Below, in pieces: positions 44,748-53,171 of a stretch of 64,000 bases of DNA. Location of the stretch: positions 62,001 to 126,000 of the forward strand of contig NZ_CP058986.1 in NCBI RefSeq assembly GCF_019278525.1, given 5' to 3'. The position numbers and the translations under genes were made by a program. The first letter of the stretch is position 1. Each line of letters starts with the position of its first letter. The notes beneath the pieces are model-generated. The model did no database searches. It was not told where the DNA came from and saw only the letters and a program-made list of their open reading frames with translations. The DNA is from Polaribacter sp. HaHaR_3_91 (GTDB taxonomy: Bacteria > Bacteroidota > Bacteroidia > Flavobacteriales > Flavobacteriaceae).

Positions 44748-45620
44748 TTACACATATTTTTTTCTAAATTCTTCTGGTGTAGAATTAGTGTGTTTTTTAA
44801 AATATTTATACAAATTAGTAGGCTCATTAAAACCAGTTTTAAAAGCAATCTCTTTTATAGAAAGATTATAATGTATCAGCAATCTTTTCACTTTAATTAT
44901 AACAGTATCATCTATAAACTCTTTAGCAGATTTATTTGCTATAAATTTTACAACCATATTAAGCTTCTTTGCAGAATACCCTAACTTATTTGCATAATCA
45001 TAAACTTTTTTAGTTTTGTAGTAATCTTCTTCTAGTAAATTTTGAAATATAATAAACTCTTTTAAATACTTACTTTGCTGCAAAGTGTTATATCCGGTCG
45101 ATTTTATTCTATAAATCAAAGTAATTAAAATATGTAGTAAACTCCTTATCAGTTTAAAAGAGTAAATATCATTTACAACTAAAACTTCTTTTTCTATTCC
45201 TTTTATTAATTTAAAAATACTCTCAAAATCGCAGTCTTTTAATTGTGTTTTTGGAGAAACTAATAACTCATTAAACATCTGAATTGCATTTGCAACCTCA
45301 ATTTCATTTAAATAACTATTTAAAAACTCTTCTTTAAAACATAATAGAAAACCTTTTGTTGCCTTATTTAAATAAAACCGATGCATTTGATCTTTTCTAA
45401 TAGCCAAAATAGTCCCTTTATCATACTCATAATCAGAGAAATCAATTGAGTGTTTGCCTTTTCCTTCTGTTATAAAAATTAATGCATAAAAATCTACTTT
45501 ATGATTTTCTGTAAGAATTTCTTCACTTTCGAACTTCTCTAAGTCCAGAAAATTTACAATATCAAAATTTGATTGTTGGAGCTTTAAGTAATTATGAGTT
45601 CTATGCATGTTAATCGACAT
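44748..45620 (-). CDS. AraC-family transcriptional regulator
   Basis: A 290-residue regulator: an N-terminal cupin-like sensor (about 25-110, with E-x-x-G-K-H-x-I-D-F and G-x-I-L-A-I-R-K-D-Q), a helical middle, and two C-terminal AraC helix-turn-helix units (about 190-289) ending in IKEIAFKTGFNEPTNLYKYFKKHT. It lies 36 bases downstream of the last gene of the type III polyketide cluster on the same strand, so it may be read through from it and could control it. Confidence 0.9.
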   Translation of the reverse strand: MSINMHRTHNYLKLQQSNFDIVNFLDLEKFESEEILTENHKVDFYALIFITEGKGKHSIDFSDYEYDKGTILAIRKDQMHRFYLNKATKGFLLCFKEEFLNSYLNEIEVANAIQMFNELLVSPKTQLKDCDFESIFKLIKGIEKEVLVVNDIYSFKLIRSLLHILITLIYRIKSTGYNTLQQSKYLKEFIIFQNLLEEDYYKTKKVYDYANKLGYSAKKLNMVVKFIANKSAKEFIDDTVIIKVKRLLIHYNLSIKEIAFKTGFNEPTNLYKYFKKHTNSTPEEFRKKYV

Positions 45621-45656
45621 TTATTTAAGGTGTTTAAAACTCTAAAATACAGATTA

Positions 45657-46115
45657 TTATTTTAGTCCTTTTACAATTATTGTATTTCCATTAAAAACAA
45701 TCGCATCTTCTATCTTTTTACCTAACAACAACTTACCGATTGGAGACGAAACAGAAATAGCAAAATACACCTTATTATCAACCGTAAGTTTACCTGCAGA
45801 AATAGATAAAAAATAATTAGTCATATTTGTTTCAATCACCGTGCCTAGATGTGCAATATTTGACGTTTTTGAAACATCAATTTTAGCTAAAATTTCTTTC
45901 ATTTGTGTAATTCCGACAAGTTGCTGACTCGCTTTTTCCATTTCTAACTGCAACATGGCTCTACCAGTTTCGTGCTTATCGCCAGCAGAACTTTTAGTTT
46001 CTGATTGCAATGCTTTTTGATTAGAGGAAATAATTTCAGTAACCGTATCTAAGCGTTTATTTACAAAAGTTTCACATTGCTTATAAAGTGCTTCTTTAAC
46101 TTTTAATTGCGACAT
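45657..46115 (-). CDS. GreA/GreB-like factor
   Basis: A 152-residue protein with a coiled-coil N-terminal half (to about residue 75) and a C-terminal FKBP-like half containing SSPIGKLLLGKKIEDAI, the GreA/B C-terminal signature. The tip acidic residues needed for transcript cleavage are not clearly placed, so it may act differently from GreA at the RNA polymerase secondary channel. It follows the phosphopantetheinyl transferase gene by 8 bases, at the end of the polyketide cluster. Confidence 0.75.
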   Translation of the reverse strand: MSQLKVKEALYKQCETFVNKRLDTVTEIISSNQKALQSETKSSAGDKHETGRAMLQLEMEKASQQLVGITQMKEILAKIDVSKTSNIAHLGTVIETNMTNYFLSISAGKLTVDNKVYFAISVSSPIGKLLLGKKIEDAIVFNGNTIIVKGLK

Positions 46116-46123
46116 ATATTATT

Positions 46124-46690
46124 TTAATTTTCTAAAGTAAATACAAAGGCACCATAATTCCCATGATGCGAAATTGAGCAAGATTTTGTTAATATTTTTT
46201 TCTTGTGATAAAACAAAGGAGCACCAACAGTTGTTTTTATTTTTACGATTTCATCGGATAAAACTCCTGTTTCTATCGCCAACTGTGTTTTTAAATCGAT
46301 ATGAATATTTTTTGATGAGCCAATCTTAAAATAAATGGCATCCTCACTTTTCAACTCTTTGGCAATTGTATGGATATAAAATGAGTTTAAACTTGTATTT
46401 GTATAATATTTATGATCTTCAAAAAGAACAACCCCTTCTGTTAACGAAATGAAACTACATTCAAATTTTTGAGGCGCAAAAAAACGTGTTTCTACTTTTT
46501 GAGTATAACTCTTATAAGCCGCTTCTTTCATAGACCAAAATTGCCAAACTTTTATAAACGGATTGTCTGCATTACGAATTTCTTCATGTTCTTTTTGGGT
46601 AAATTGCTTCTCTAAAAACCCTTTTCGTTGCCAATTACTTTCGGTTTTAGCAAGGTTTAAATCTACAATATCATTACCAATATTATGCAT
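46124..46690 (-). CDS. 4'-phosphopantetheinyl transferase
   Basis: Attaches phosphopantetheine from CoA to the serine of carrier proteins. The 188-residue protein has the two signatures of the superfamily: IGNDIVDL at residues 4-11 (metal-binding Asp) and WSMKEAAYK at 52-60. It overlaps the adjacent divergent acyl carrier gene by eight bases, so that carrier is probably its substrate. An AcpS-length protein would be about 125 residues; this one is longer and specialised. Confidence 0.88.
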   Translation of the reverse strand: MHNIGNDIVDLNLAKTESNWQRKGFLEKQFTQKEHEEIRNADNPFIKVWQFWSMKEAAYKSYTQKVETRFFAPQKFECSFISLTEGVVLFEDHKYYTNTSLNSFYIHTIAKELKSEDAIYFKIGSSKNIHIDLKTQLAIETGVLSDEIVKIKTTVGAPLFYHKKKILTKSCSISHHGNYGAFVFTLEN

Positions 46691-46934
46691 CCATTTTAGA
46701 TTGAATTACAGCAATGGTTGCCTTTACAGAAAGCATTTTCTCCATAGAAGCATTGTCTATTTCTATTTTAAACTCGTCTTCTACATCTAAAATAATATCC
46801 ACGAGATTTGCAGAATTTATTTCTAAATCATTTATAAAATCTGTTTCTTCATTTAACTTTTTAAACCCATCTTCATTTTGAACATAAGGCTTTACAATTG
46901 TAGTTAACTTTGATATAATTTCTTCTTTTGTCAT
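46683..46934 (-). CDS. Acyl carrier protein of the polyketide cluster
   Basis: An 83-residue carrier with the phosphopantetheine serine Ser41 in EINSANLVD, replacing the usual GADSLD. The change in the residues around the serine indicates a specialised carrier for the local ketosynthase and dehydratase, not general fatty acid synthesis (that ACP is at 29997-30233). It overlaps the transferase gene that should activate it. Confidence 0.88.
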   Translation of the reverse strand: MTKEEIISKLTTIVKPYVQNEDGFKKLNEETDFINDLEINSANLVDIILDVEDEFKIEIDNASMEKMLSVKATIAVIQSKMDA

Positions 46935-46952
46935 ATTTTATTTATTGTTTTA

Positions 46953-46982
46953 GACCTCACAACTTTTAAAACCTTTGAGGTC
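46953..46982. repeat. Imperfect palindrome of the GACCTCA type
   Basis: GACCTCACAACTTTTA and its near reverse complement form a hairpin with 16-base arms and about three mismatches. It looks like a common flavobacterial intergenic palindrome. It sits between the ketosynthase and carrier genes and may weaken read-through between them. Confidence 0.6.
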
Positions 46983-47001
46983 TTTCTTTTTCTTAAATTA
47001 G

Positions 47002-48276
47002 TTACAGTTTATACTTTTTAAAGATAACACAAGCATTCACATCGCCAAAACCAAAACTTGCTTTTGCTAAAATAGTAATGTTTTTTTCCATCATTTTTGT
47101 CGGAATTTTATCTGTAGAAATTAATTCAGAAATTTCTGGATGAACATCTTCACAATTGATATTCGGAAACACAAATTGTTCTTTAATTTGTAAAACAGCA
47201 GCTACAGATTCAATAGCGCCAGAAGCAGCCAAACAATGGCCAACCATAGATTTTAATGAATTAATATGTGGAAAATTTGTTCCTTTTCTTTGCAATGCTT
47301 TGGTCCAATTTTCTATTTCTAAACTGTCTTTTGAGGTTGCTGTTAAATGTCCGTTAATAACATCAATTTCATCAGCAGAAATATTGGCATCTAAAATTGC
47401 ATCCGTAATACATTTCTGAACAGCTTCTGCATTTGGAGCCGTTAACGTTCCGCCATTTCTTTGTCCGCCAGAATTTATATTTCCTCCTAAAACTTCTGCA
47501 TAAATAGTCGCATTTCTTGCTAAAGCACTCTCTAAAGATTCTAAAACCAAAGCTCCTGCACCACTTCCTGGAACAAATCCAGATGCAGTTTCACTCATAG
47601 GTCTCGATCCTTTTTCTGGAGTTTCATTGTGTTTATAAGACATCACTCTCATGGCATCAAATCCGCCCCAAGTATACAAACTACTGTCGCTAGAACTGCC
47701 AACCAACATTCGTTTTGCTTTTCCGTTTTTAATACGTTCGAAACCTAATAACAAGGCTTCTGTACCTGTTGTACAAGCAGATGAATTTGTGGTTACTTGG
47801 TTTCCTAAACCTAGAATCCCGCCTAAATAAGCCGAAATTCCGCTTGCCATGGTTTGCACTACAGAAGTACTTCCTAAACGTCTTACATTTTTATCGTCAA
47901 TTTTATAAATTGCTTCTCTAAATTTTTCAATTCCAGAGGTTCCTGTTCCAAAAATTGAACCTGTATCATAGTCTAATTTAGAGTTTTCATCTACAGAAAA
48001 ACCTGCATCTTTCCAGGCATCAATTCCTGCCATACATCCGTATAAAATAGAAGTACTATTAAACCCACGTAGTTGTAAAGATGTTAAATATGTTGCTTTT
48101 TTTTCTTCGGAAACTTCCGGAATTCCACCAATACAGCAAGAAAACCCTTTGTCCATTAAATTCTGATGAAAGGTAATTCCAGATTTCCCTGATCTTATTG
48201 CTTTTGTAAACTCCTGCAAACCTACTCCATTTGGAGCTACAACTCCTAAACCAGTAATTACAACTCTATTTTTCAT
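47002..48276 (-). CDS. Beta-ketoacyl synthase of the polyketide cluster
   Basis: A 424-residue KAS I/II-type ketosynthase with Cys168 in SACTTG, His310 in NGHLTATS, Lys342 and His347 in SMVGHCLAASG, so the active site is complete. It diverges from the housekeeping FabF in this window and pairs with the dedicated carrier downstream and the dehydratase two bases upstream, suggesting that the cluster builds its own acyl or polyene chain. Confidence 0.9.
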   Translation of the reverse strand: MKNRVVITGLGVVAPNGVGLQEFTKAIRSGKSGITFHQNLMDKGFSCCIGGIPEVSEEKKATYLTSLQLRGFNSTSILYGCMAGIDAWKDAGFSVDENSKLDYDTGSIFGTGTSGIEKFREAIYKIDDKNVRRLGSTSVVQTMASGISAYLGGILGLGNQVTTNSSACTTGTEALLLGFERIKNGKAKRMLVGSSSDSSLYTWGGFDAMRVMSYKHNETPEKGSRPMSETASGFVPGSGAGALVLESLESALARNATIYAEVLGGNINSGGQRNGGTLTAPNAEAVQKCITDAILDANISADEIDVINGHLTATSKDSLEIENWTKALQRKGTNFPHINSLKSMVGHCLAASGAIESVAAVLQIKEQFVFPNINCEDVHPEISELISTDKIPTKMMEKNITILAKASFGFGDVNACVIFKKYKL

Positions 48277-48277
48277 C

Positions 48278-48721
48278 TTATTTAGCTATTATCATTCCAG
48301 AAATAGTTCCTCTACAAACCAATTCATTTTTGGCATTCATCATCTTTACTTTGCACTTTAATTTATTGAATCTAAAATATTCTTTCTCAGAAATTACCGT
48401 TACTTTTTCATTTGGTAAAACAGGTAAATAGAAATCAACCTGACTAGAAGTTAACGCAATTTGTGTTTTTTTCTTTGTTGATAAAATTTCCTCTTTTAAT
48501 AAATAAATACCCAAACAAACAACGCCAATTTGCGCCATAGTTTCGATTAAAATAACACCAGGAGTAATCGGATTTCCTTTAAAATGACCTTCATAAAAAA
48601 AGGCACTTTCATTGAATGTGTAATTTCCAGTAACTCCATTTTCTGAAATTTCTGTCAATTCATCAACAAACAAAAATGGTTTTTTGTAAGGTAATAATTT
48701 TATGATTTCTGATGATTTCAT
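48278..48721 (-). CDS. 3-hydroxyacyl-ACP dehydratase (FabZ-like)
   Basis: A 147-residue hotdog-fold protein with the FabZ active-site pattern EGHFKGNPITPGVILIE (His46, Glu60) and the PFLFVD entry motif at residues 15-20. It dehydrates beta-hydroxyacyl-ACP. It is two bases from the ketosynthase gene, so the pair probably works together on the cluster's chain. Confidence 0.88.
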   Translation of the reverse strand: MKSSEIIKLLPYKKPFLFVDELTEISENGVTGNYTFNESAFFYEGHFKGNPITPGVILIETMAQIGVVCLGIYLLKEEILSTKKKTQIALTSSQVDFYLPVLPNEKVTVISEKEYFRFNKLKCKVKMMNAKNELVCRGTISGMIIAK

Positions 48722-48729
48722 TTTTAGTA

Positions 48730-49401
48730 TTATATCATATTTAATTTACTTATTAAGTTTTTAGTTTTGACAGAACCTTTAGAGTATCTATTCTCTATAA
48801 TTTTTTCAGCTACTAACTTCAAATAAAAATTGGTTAATTCATTAAATTTTTCAATACAATTAAATATGTTGTACTCACTAAATTCATTCGTTTCATTAAT
48901 AACAGTGAAATAATTAAAATTTTTCACAGAACTTCTATCAAGTTTATAAGATTCTAATAGGCTTTCATTATTTTTAAAATCTATTGGATGGGCTGAAACT
49001 ATATGTCTCAAAAATATGATATCAAGTTTTTCAAAGTCTTTATATAACTTTTTCTCATTTTTTAACTTTACTATTTTAGCAATAGTTTTTATCGATTTGT
49101 ATTGAATATATACTGCTGAAAAGACTCCATAAATCTTTAAATACGCTTCACCATCATCCTTAACCTGAATATTTTTACTTTCTAAAAATTTATTAATTGC
49201 AAATTCCGAATCTCCAATAACATCTAAAGATGAAGTTAAAAACTTCCAAGAATTATCATTTTCAAACTTGAATAATTCTTTCACTTTCGTTAAAAATGTT
49301 TTATTTTCCTTTTCTAACCTACCCCAATCAATACAAGTTTTTCCATTATTGATTACATCCCTTATAAATACTTCAATTTCTCGAGTTTTACTTAGTTTCA
49401 T
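48730..49401 (-). CDS. Unknown helical protein, possibly HEPN-like
   Basis: The ATG at 49401 fits the 28-base gap after the type III synthase; a longer frame would overlap that gene. The 223-residue protein is all-helical and soluble. FLRHIVSAHPIDF at residues 130-142 has the R-x5-H spacing (Arg132, His138) of HEPN ribonucleases, but no other HEPN hallmark can be confirmed by eye. It has no link to lipid chemistry and looks like an insertion into the biosynthetic operon. Function otherwise unknown. Confidence 0.6.
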   Translation of the reverse strand: MKLSKTREIEVFIRDVINNGKTCIDWGRLEKENKTFLTKVKELFKFENDNSWKFLTSSLDVIGDSEFAINKFLESKNIQVKDDGEAYLKIYGVFSAVYIQYKSIKTIAKIVKLKNEKKLYKDFEKLDIIFLRHIVSAHPIDFKNNESLLESYKLDRSSVKNFNYFTVINETNEFSEYNIFNCIEKFNELTNFYLKLVAEKIIENRYSKGSVKTKNLISKLNMI

Positions 49402-49429
49402 TTTATTTGTTTGATTTCTTGACAGGAAA

Positions 49430-50482
49430 TTACCACTCCAACAAAATTCTTTGTGCAGAAAAACCTGGACCAAAACTCAACATTAAACCACGTTCTCCTT
49501 TTGCAGGATTTCGGTCCATAAATCGTTCTAAAACATACAAAACGGTTGCACTAGACATATTACCGTATAATCGTAAAACTTCTTTTGTATCGTCTATATT
49601 TTTGCCTAAAACACCGAATAAATCTTCTACAGTTTGTACAATTTTTTTTCCTCCCGGATGAAAAATTAAGTGATCTATATCATCAATCGTTAAATTATTT
49701 CTTTCTAAAAACGGATGTACAATTGCCGGAAAATGATCTGATATTTTCTGTGGAACTTCCTTATCCAAAATCATTTGTAAACCTGTATTTACCAATTTAA
49801 AACCCATCATAGAAGTAGCATCGTAAAAATGATACATGGCTTCATCAATAATTTCTGGACCTTTATCGTCTTCATAAGAAGACAAAATAACAGCAGAAGC
49901 TCCATCACCAAAAATAGCAGCACTTACAATGTTTGTCATCGAATAATCTTCTAGCTGAAACGTTGCTGTTGGTGCTTCAACAGCTATTACAGCAGCTCTT
50001 TTATTCGGATTCGCTTTCAAAAAATTCTTCGCATAAATAATACCAGAAACTCCTGCTGCACAACCCATTTCTGTAACGGGCAAACGTACAATATCTTGTT
50101 TCATTTGCAGAGAATTAATCAAATAAGCATCCATAGACGGAATCATAATTCCGGTACAACTTACCGTAATTATATAATCGATATCCGTAGGTTCTAAATT
50201 TGCTTTCTCTAATGATTTTGTTAAAGATTGTTCTGCTAGTTTTACAACTTCTCTTGTATAAATATTATTTTTTTCTTCAAAAGAAGTCGCTATAAAAACT
50301 TCTTCCGGATCCATAATTGAATACCTTTTATCTACTCCTGCTCCTTCAAAAAGTTTAATAACTTTTCTTTGAAAACGAGTATCTTGATCTTGCATCCATA
50401 ATTTTACAAACGGAATAATATCTTTGGTTTCTCTATAATATTTTGGAAGTTGTTTTGCAACCGATGTTATTTTTACTTTCAT
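49430..50482 (-). CDS. Type III polyketide synthase
   Basis: A 350-residue chalcone-synthase-fold enzyme; the ATG at 50482 is preferred over a GTG 21 bases upstream. The catalytic triad is complete: Cys141 in EMGCAAG, His275 in FHPGGKK, Asn308 in YGNMSS. It condenses an acyl starter with malonyl-CoA units into an alkylresorcinol or alkylpyrone. The methyltransferase and FAD oxidoreductase just upstream mirror the Streptomyces srsABC set, which makes methylated phenolic lipids. The local ketosynthase, carrier and dehydratase may supply the starter. Confidence 0.92.
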   Translation of the reverse strand: MKVKITSVAKQLPKYYRETKDIIPFVKLWMQDQDTRFQRKVIKLFEGAGVDKRYSIMDPEEVFIATSFEEKNNIYTREVVKLAEQSLTKSLEKANLEPTDIDYIITVSCTGIMIPSMDAYLINSLQMKQDIVRLPVTEMGCAAGVSGIIYAKNFLKANPNKRAAVIAVEAPTATFQLEDYSMTNIVSAAIFGDGASAVILSSYEDDKGPEIIDEAMYHFYDATSMMGFKLVNTGLQMILDKEVPQKISDHFPAIVHPFLERNNLTIDDIDHLIFHPGGKKIVQTVEDLFGVLGKNIDDTKEVLRLYGNMSSATVLYVLERFMDRNPAKGERGLMLSFGPGFSAQRILLEW

Positions 50483-50568
50483 ATTTTTAGACACTAATTT
50501 CACGAATTCGCACTAATTTATTTCGACACAGGTTTCACCGGATGTTGTTTGTGGTTTAAATTAAAAAT

Positions 50569-51288
50569 CTAAAACTTTAAACTTGATAGCATCCATCGAA
50601 AACGGAATGCCCATTTCCAAGAAACTTGTGGCTCTACATTTAATTTTTGAGAGATTCTTTCTAAATCTTTTCTTTTAAATCCTCTTAATACGGATGTTAA
50701 TCCATCTTCAATAATCATTTTATTTTTGATAAAAAGAGACAATAACATAAACAGATAATACGCCAATTTATGTCGATGCAAATCGTTTACTACAATTGCT
50801 ATTTTTGTTTGTTTTAAAGTGTCTCCTAAAAAAGAAACCAATTGTTCTTCTTTAAAATGATGTAAAAATAAGGTTGCCAACACCACATCGAATTGTCTGT
50901 TTTTAAAAGAATCAGAAAAAATATCTTCCGTTTTAAAACTCAGTTCTGGAAACGCTGTAGATAATTCATTGGCATATGTTATTGCTGTTGGGTTTGCATC
51001 AATACCTAACAATTTCATTTTATAGCCTTTCTTTCTTCCAAATTTTGCCACATCTCGTAAAATATCTCCATGACCACAACCAATATCTACAATGGTTAAC
51101 TCTTGTTCTTTTGAATGATTTTTTAGTACTTTTTTAAGGGAGTTTAAAGTAACTAAATTTCCGCCTAAATATCGATTAATATTTTCTAACTTATCTAAAG
51201 TATCTCGCAGTAAATCTCCACCAATAGAAAAATCATCCATCAGTTCTTCTTTGTCTGTTCTATTTTTTGTGCTGATAAAAAAGTCCAT
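50569..51288 (-). CDS. SAM-dependent methyltransferase of the polyketide cluster
   Basis: A 239-residue class I methyltransferase with the SAM-binding motif VDIGCGHGD at residues 67-75, the acidic residue at the end of the second strand (GIDANP) and a downstream DVVLATLFLHH. The C-terminal 70 residues have two hydrophobic stretches, suggesting contact with membrane lipid. It probably methylates the polyketide product. It overlaps the oxidoreductase gene by one base. Confidence 0.9.
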   Translation of the reverse strand: MDFFISTKNRTDKEELMDDFSIGGDLLRDTLDKLENINRYLGGNLVTLNSLKKVLKNHSKEQELTIVDIGCGHGDILRDVAKFGRKKGYKMKLLGIDANPTAITYANELSTAFPELSFKTEDIFSDSFKNRQFDVVLATLFLHHFKEEQLVSFLGDTLKQTKIAIVVNDLHRHKLAYYLFMLLSLFIKNKMIIEDGLTSVLRGFKRKDLERISQKLNVEPQVSWKWAFRFRWMLSSLKF

Positions 51289-52409
51289 TAAATTTTCATT
51301 GGTTTACCATGAGTTTGCTTAATTATAATTGGTAATAAAAAAGGTAGTTTCTTTAAAATTTGTAATAAAATCGATGCAATTCTATCTTTTCGAAACAACA
51401 TTGCTATAAAATGTCCCGCTTTTAAACGGAAACTAAATTTTTTATTCCACTCTCTAAGGTATCGCTTTTCAAGCTCTTTTCTTGACTTGATTTCGTCATT
51501 TAAGTAATTTAGAATCAATTTAGACGCAATTTGTGCAGACTGAATTGCCATACTCATTCCGTTTCCACAAAGTGGATGAATCATTCCTGCAGAATCGCCA
51601 CACATTAAAATATGGTTTTCTACTGGTTTTTTGGTTTCAAAAGAAACCTGACTAATGGTTAAAGGTTTCTCAAAAACAGCTTCAGAATTATTAAATATTT
51701 CTTTTAAAAAATGATTTTTAAAAACGACTTGTTCCTGAAAATCATCAATATTTTTATACTTTTTAAAAGACGCGTAATTGGTGATATAACACAAATTAAT
51801 CGCATCATTTTCCACTTTAGAAACACCGCAATAACCACCTTTAAAATTATGAAGTGCTACTAAATCTTCTTTAAAATTTCCTTTTACATGAATTTTTACG
51901 CCTAAATAAGGTGATTTTTTTTTGATGAAATCTCTTTCTAATTTTACGTCTAATAAAGAACGTTTGCCAAAAGCGCCAATACAAATTTTAGATTGAAAAC
52001 TATTATGCTCTTTGGTTTCAACTGAAAAAACATCCTCTTTAAAATCAATATTTACTACTGAATCTTGTAGTATTGTAACTCCATTTTTTGTTGCTTTTTC
52101 TGATAATACAAAATCTAATTGATACCTAGAAATTCCGAAACCACCCAAAGGTAATTTTGCTGAAATCAGTTTATTTTTGGTCGTTGATAATTGAAAATTT
52201 TTAATTTTTACCGCACCAAAATCAAACGGATTGATCTCTAAAAATTCTAAATAAGGCAATACTTCATTTGAAATATATTCACCACAAACTTTATGTTTCG
52301 GATATTCATTTTTTTCAATCAGTAAAACTTTTTTACCAAATTTTGATAAATGAATTGCATTACATAAACCTGCTAAACCGCCACCAATAATAATTACATC
52401 TGCGTTCAT
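51288..52409 (-). CDS. FAD-dependent oxidoreductase of the polyketide cluster
   Basis: A 373-residue flavoprotein of the aromatic-hydroxylase/geranylgeranyl-reductase group: dinucleotide-binding GGGLAGL at residues 9-15, KHKVCGE near 39, and the second FAD motif CGDSAGMIHPLCGNG near 275. By analogy with SrsC it may hydroxylate the resorcinol ring to a quinol; reduction of a double bond is the alternative. First cluster gene after the acetyltransferase. Confidence 0.88.
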   Translation of the reverse strand: MNADVIIIGGGLAGLCNAIHLSKFGKKVLLIEKNEYPKHKVCGEYISNEVLPYLEFLEINPFDFGAVKIKNFQLSTTKNKLISAKLPLGGFGISRYQLDFVLSEKATKNGVTILQDSVVNIDFKEDVFSVETKEHNSFQSKICIGAFGKRSLLDVKLERDFIKKKSPYLGVKIHVKGNFKEDLVALHNFKGGYCGVSKVENDAINLCYITNYASFKKYKNIDDFQEQVVFKNHFLKEIFNNSEAVFEKPLTISQVSFETKKPVENHILMCGDSAGMIHPLCGNGMSMAIQSAQIASKLILNYLNDEIKSRKELEKRYLREWNKKFSFRLKAGHFIAMLFRKDRIASILLQILKKLPFLLPIIIKQTHGKPMKI

Positions 52410-52436
52410 AGGTTTTCCATTTTAATTTATTGACTT

Positions 52437-52889
52437 TTACAATGCTTTTTCAAAACAAATACTATTTTCCATGTTTGTATACTGACCATAATTTTTAATC
52501 ACTTTGTAATTACATTTCTGATAGAATTTAACAGCTTCTACTTGTCTTTTACCAGTTTCTAATACACATTTTTTATACCCTAATTCTTTTGCCCAAGTTT
52601 CTAATTCTTGTAATACTTTTTGTGCAACTCCTTTTCCTCTATCATCCTTAGAAACAAACATTCTTTTTACCTCTAAAGAAGTATTATCAAACTTTTTAAT
52701 TGCTCCGCAGCCAACTGCTATTTTATCAACAGAAACAACCACCACATTCTTTAAAACATCAATATTATTAAACTGATTGTAAAAATCGTGTTCTGCTCCA
52801 TCCATAAGTTTTAAGTAGGCATCTAACTGTTTTACCAAATTGATAAAATCTGGGTTTTCAGAATTTGTTCTAATAATTTCTATTTTCAT
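52437..52889 (-). CDS. GNAT-family N-acetyltransferase
   Basis: A 150-residue acetyltransferase with the acetyl-CoA loop RGKGVAQKVL near residue 84 and a late EAVKFYQKCNY, the standard GNAT ending. Substrate unknown. It lies 27 bases upstream of the flavin oxidoreductase gene and may be the first gene of the long cluster transcript, but nothing shows a chemical link to it. Confidence 0.88.
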   Translation of the reverse strand: MKIEIIRTNSENPDFINLVKQLDAYLKLMDGAEHDFYNQFNNIDVLKNVVVVSVDKIAVGCGAIKKFDNTSLEVKRMFVSKDDRGKGVAQKVLQELETWAKELGYKKCVLETGKRQVEAVKFYQKCNYKVIKNYGQYTNMENSICFEKAL

Positions 52890-53011
52890 TTCTAATGTTA
52901 TTTATGTCATTCTAAGACCCGATAAAAAAATCGATCAGAAATAATAACGTACAATTTAGTCCTTTCTATGATAAGCCTCGTAGTATTTCTTTCAGTTTTG
53001 TGCTTTTACGG

Positions 53012-53043
53012 TTATGAGATTTCTCCTATCGTCGAAATGACAA
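53012..53043. repeat. Half-copy of the palindromic repeat
   Basis: TTATGAGATTTCTCC and TCGTCGAAATGACAA match the right half of the 116-bp units at 31.7-32.7 kb, 20 kb away. It lies in the 282-base spacer between the acetyltransferase and dinB, which otherwise holds nothing clear. Confidence 0.7.
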
Positions 53044-53171
53044 TTTGAAGTATTATTAATCCTTTCCATTTTTAGGCAAGCCTACGGGAATTGAACTCTT
53101 CATAATTTAAATTAACAGATTACTAAGTAATACTTACCATAATTTTGTAGCATACAAAAAGACGCTTAGCG

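Noticed and set aside
53080..53125. Minus-strand stretch with a tRNA T-arm look (GTTCAATTCCC)
   Set aside because: No acceptor stem, anticodon arm or D-arm can be built around it; at most a tRNA fragment.
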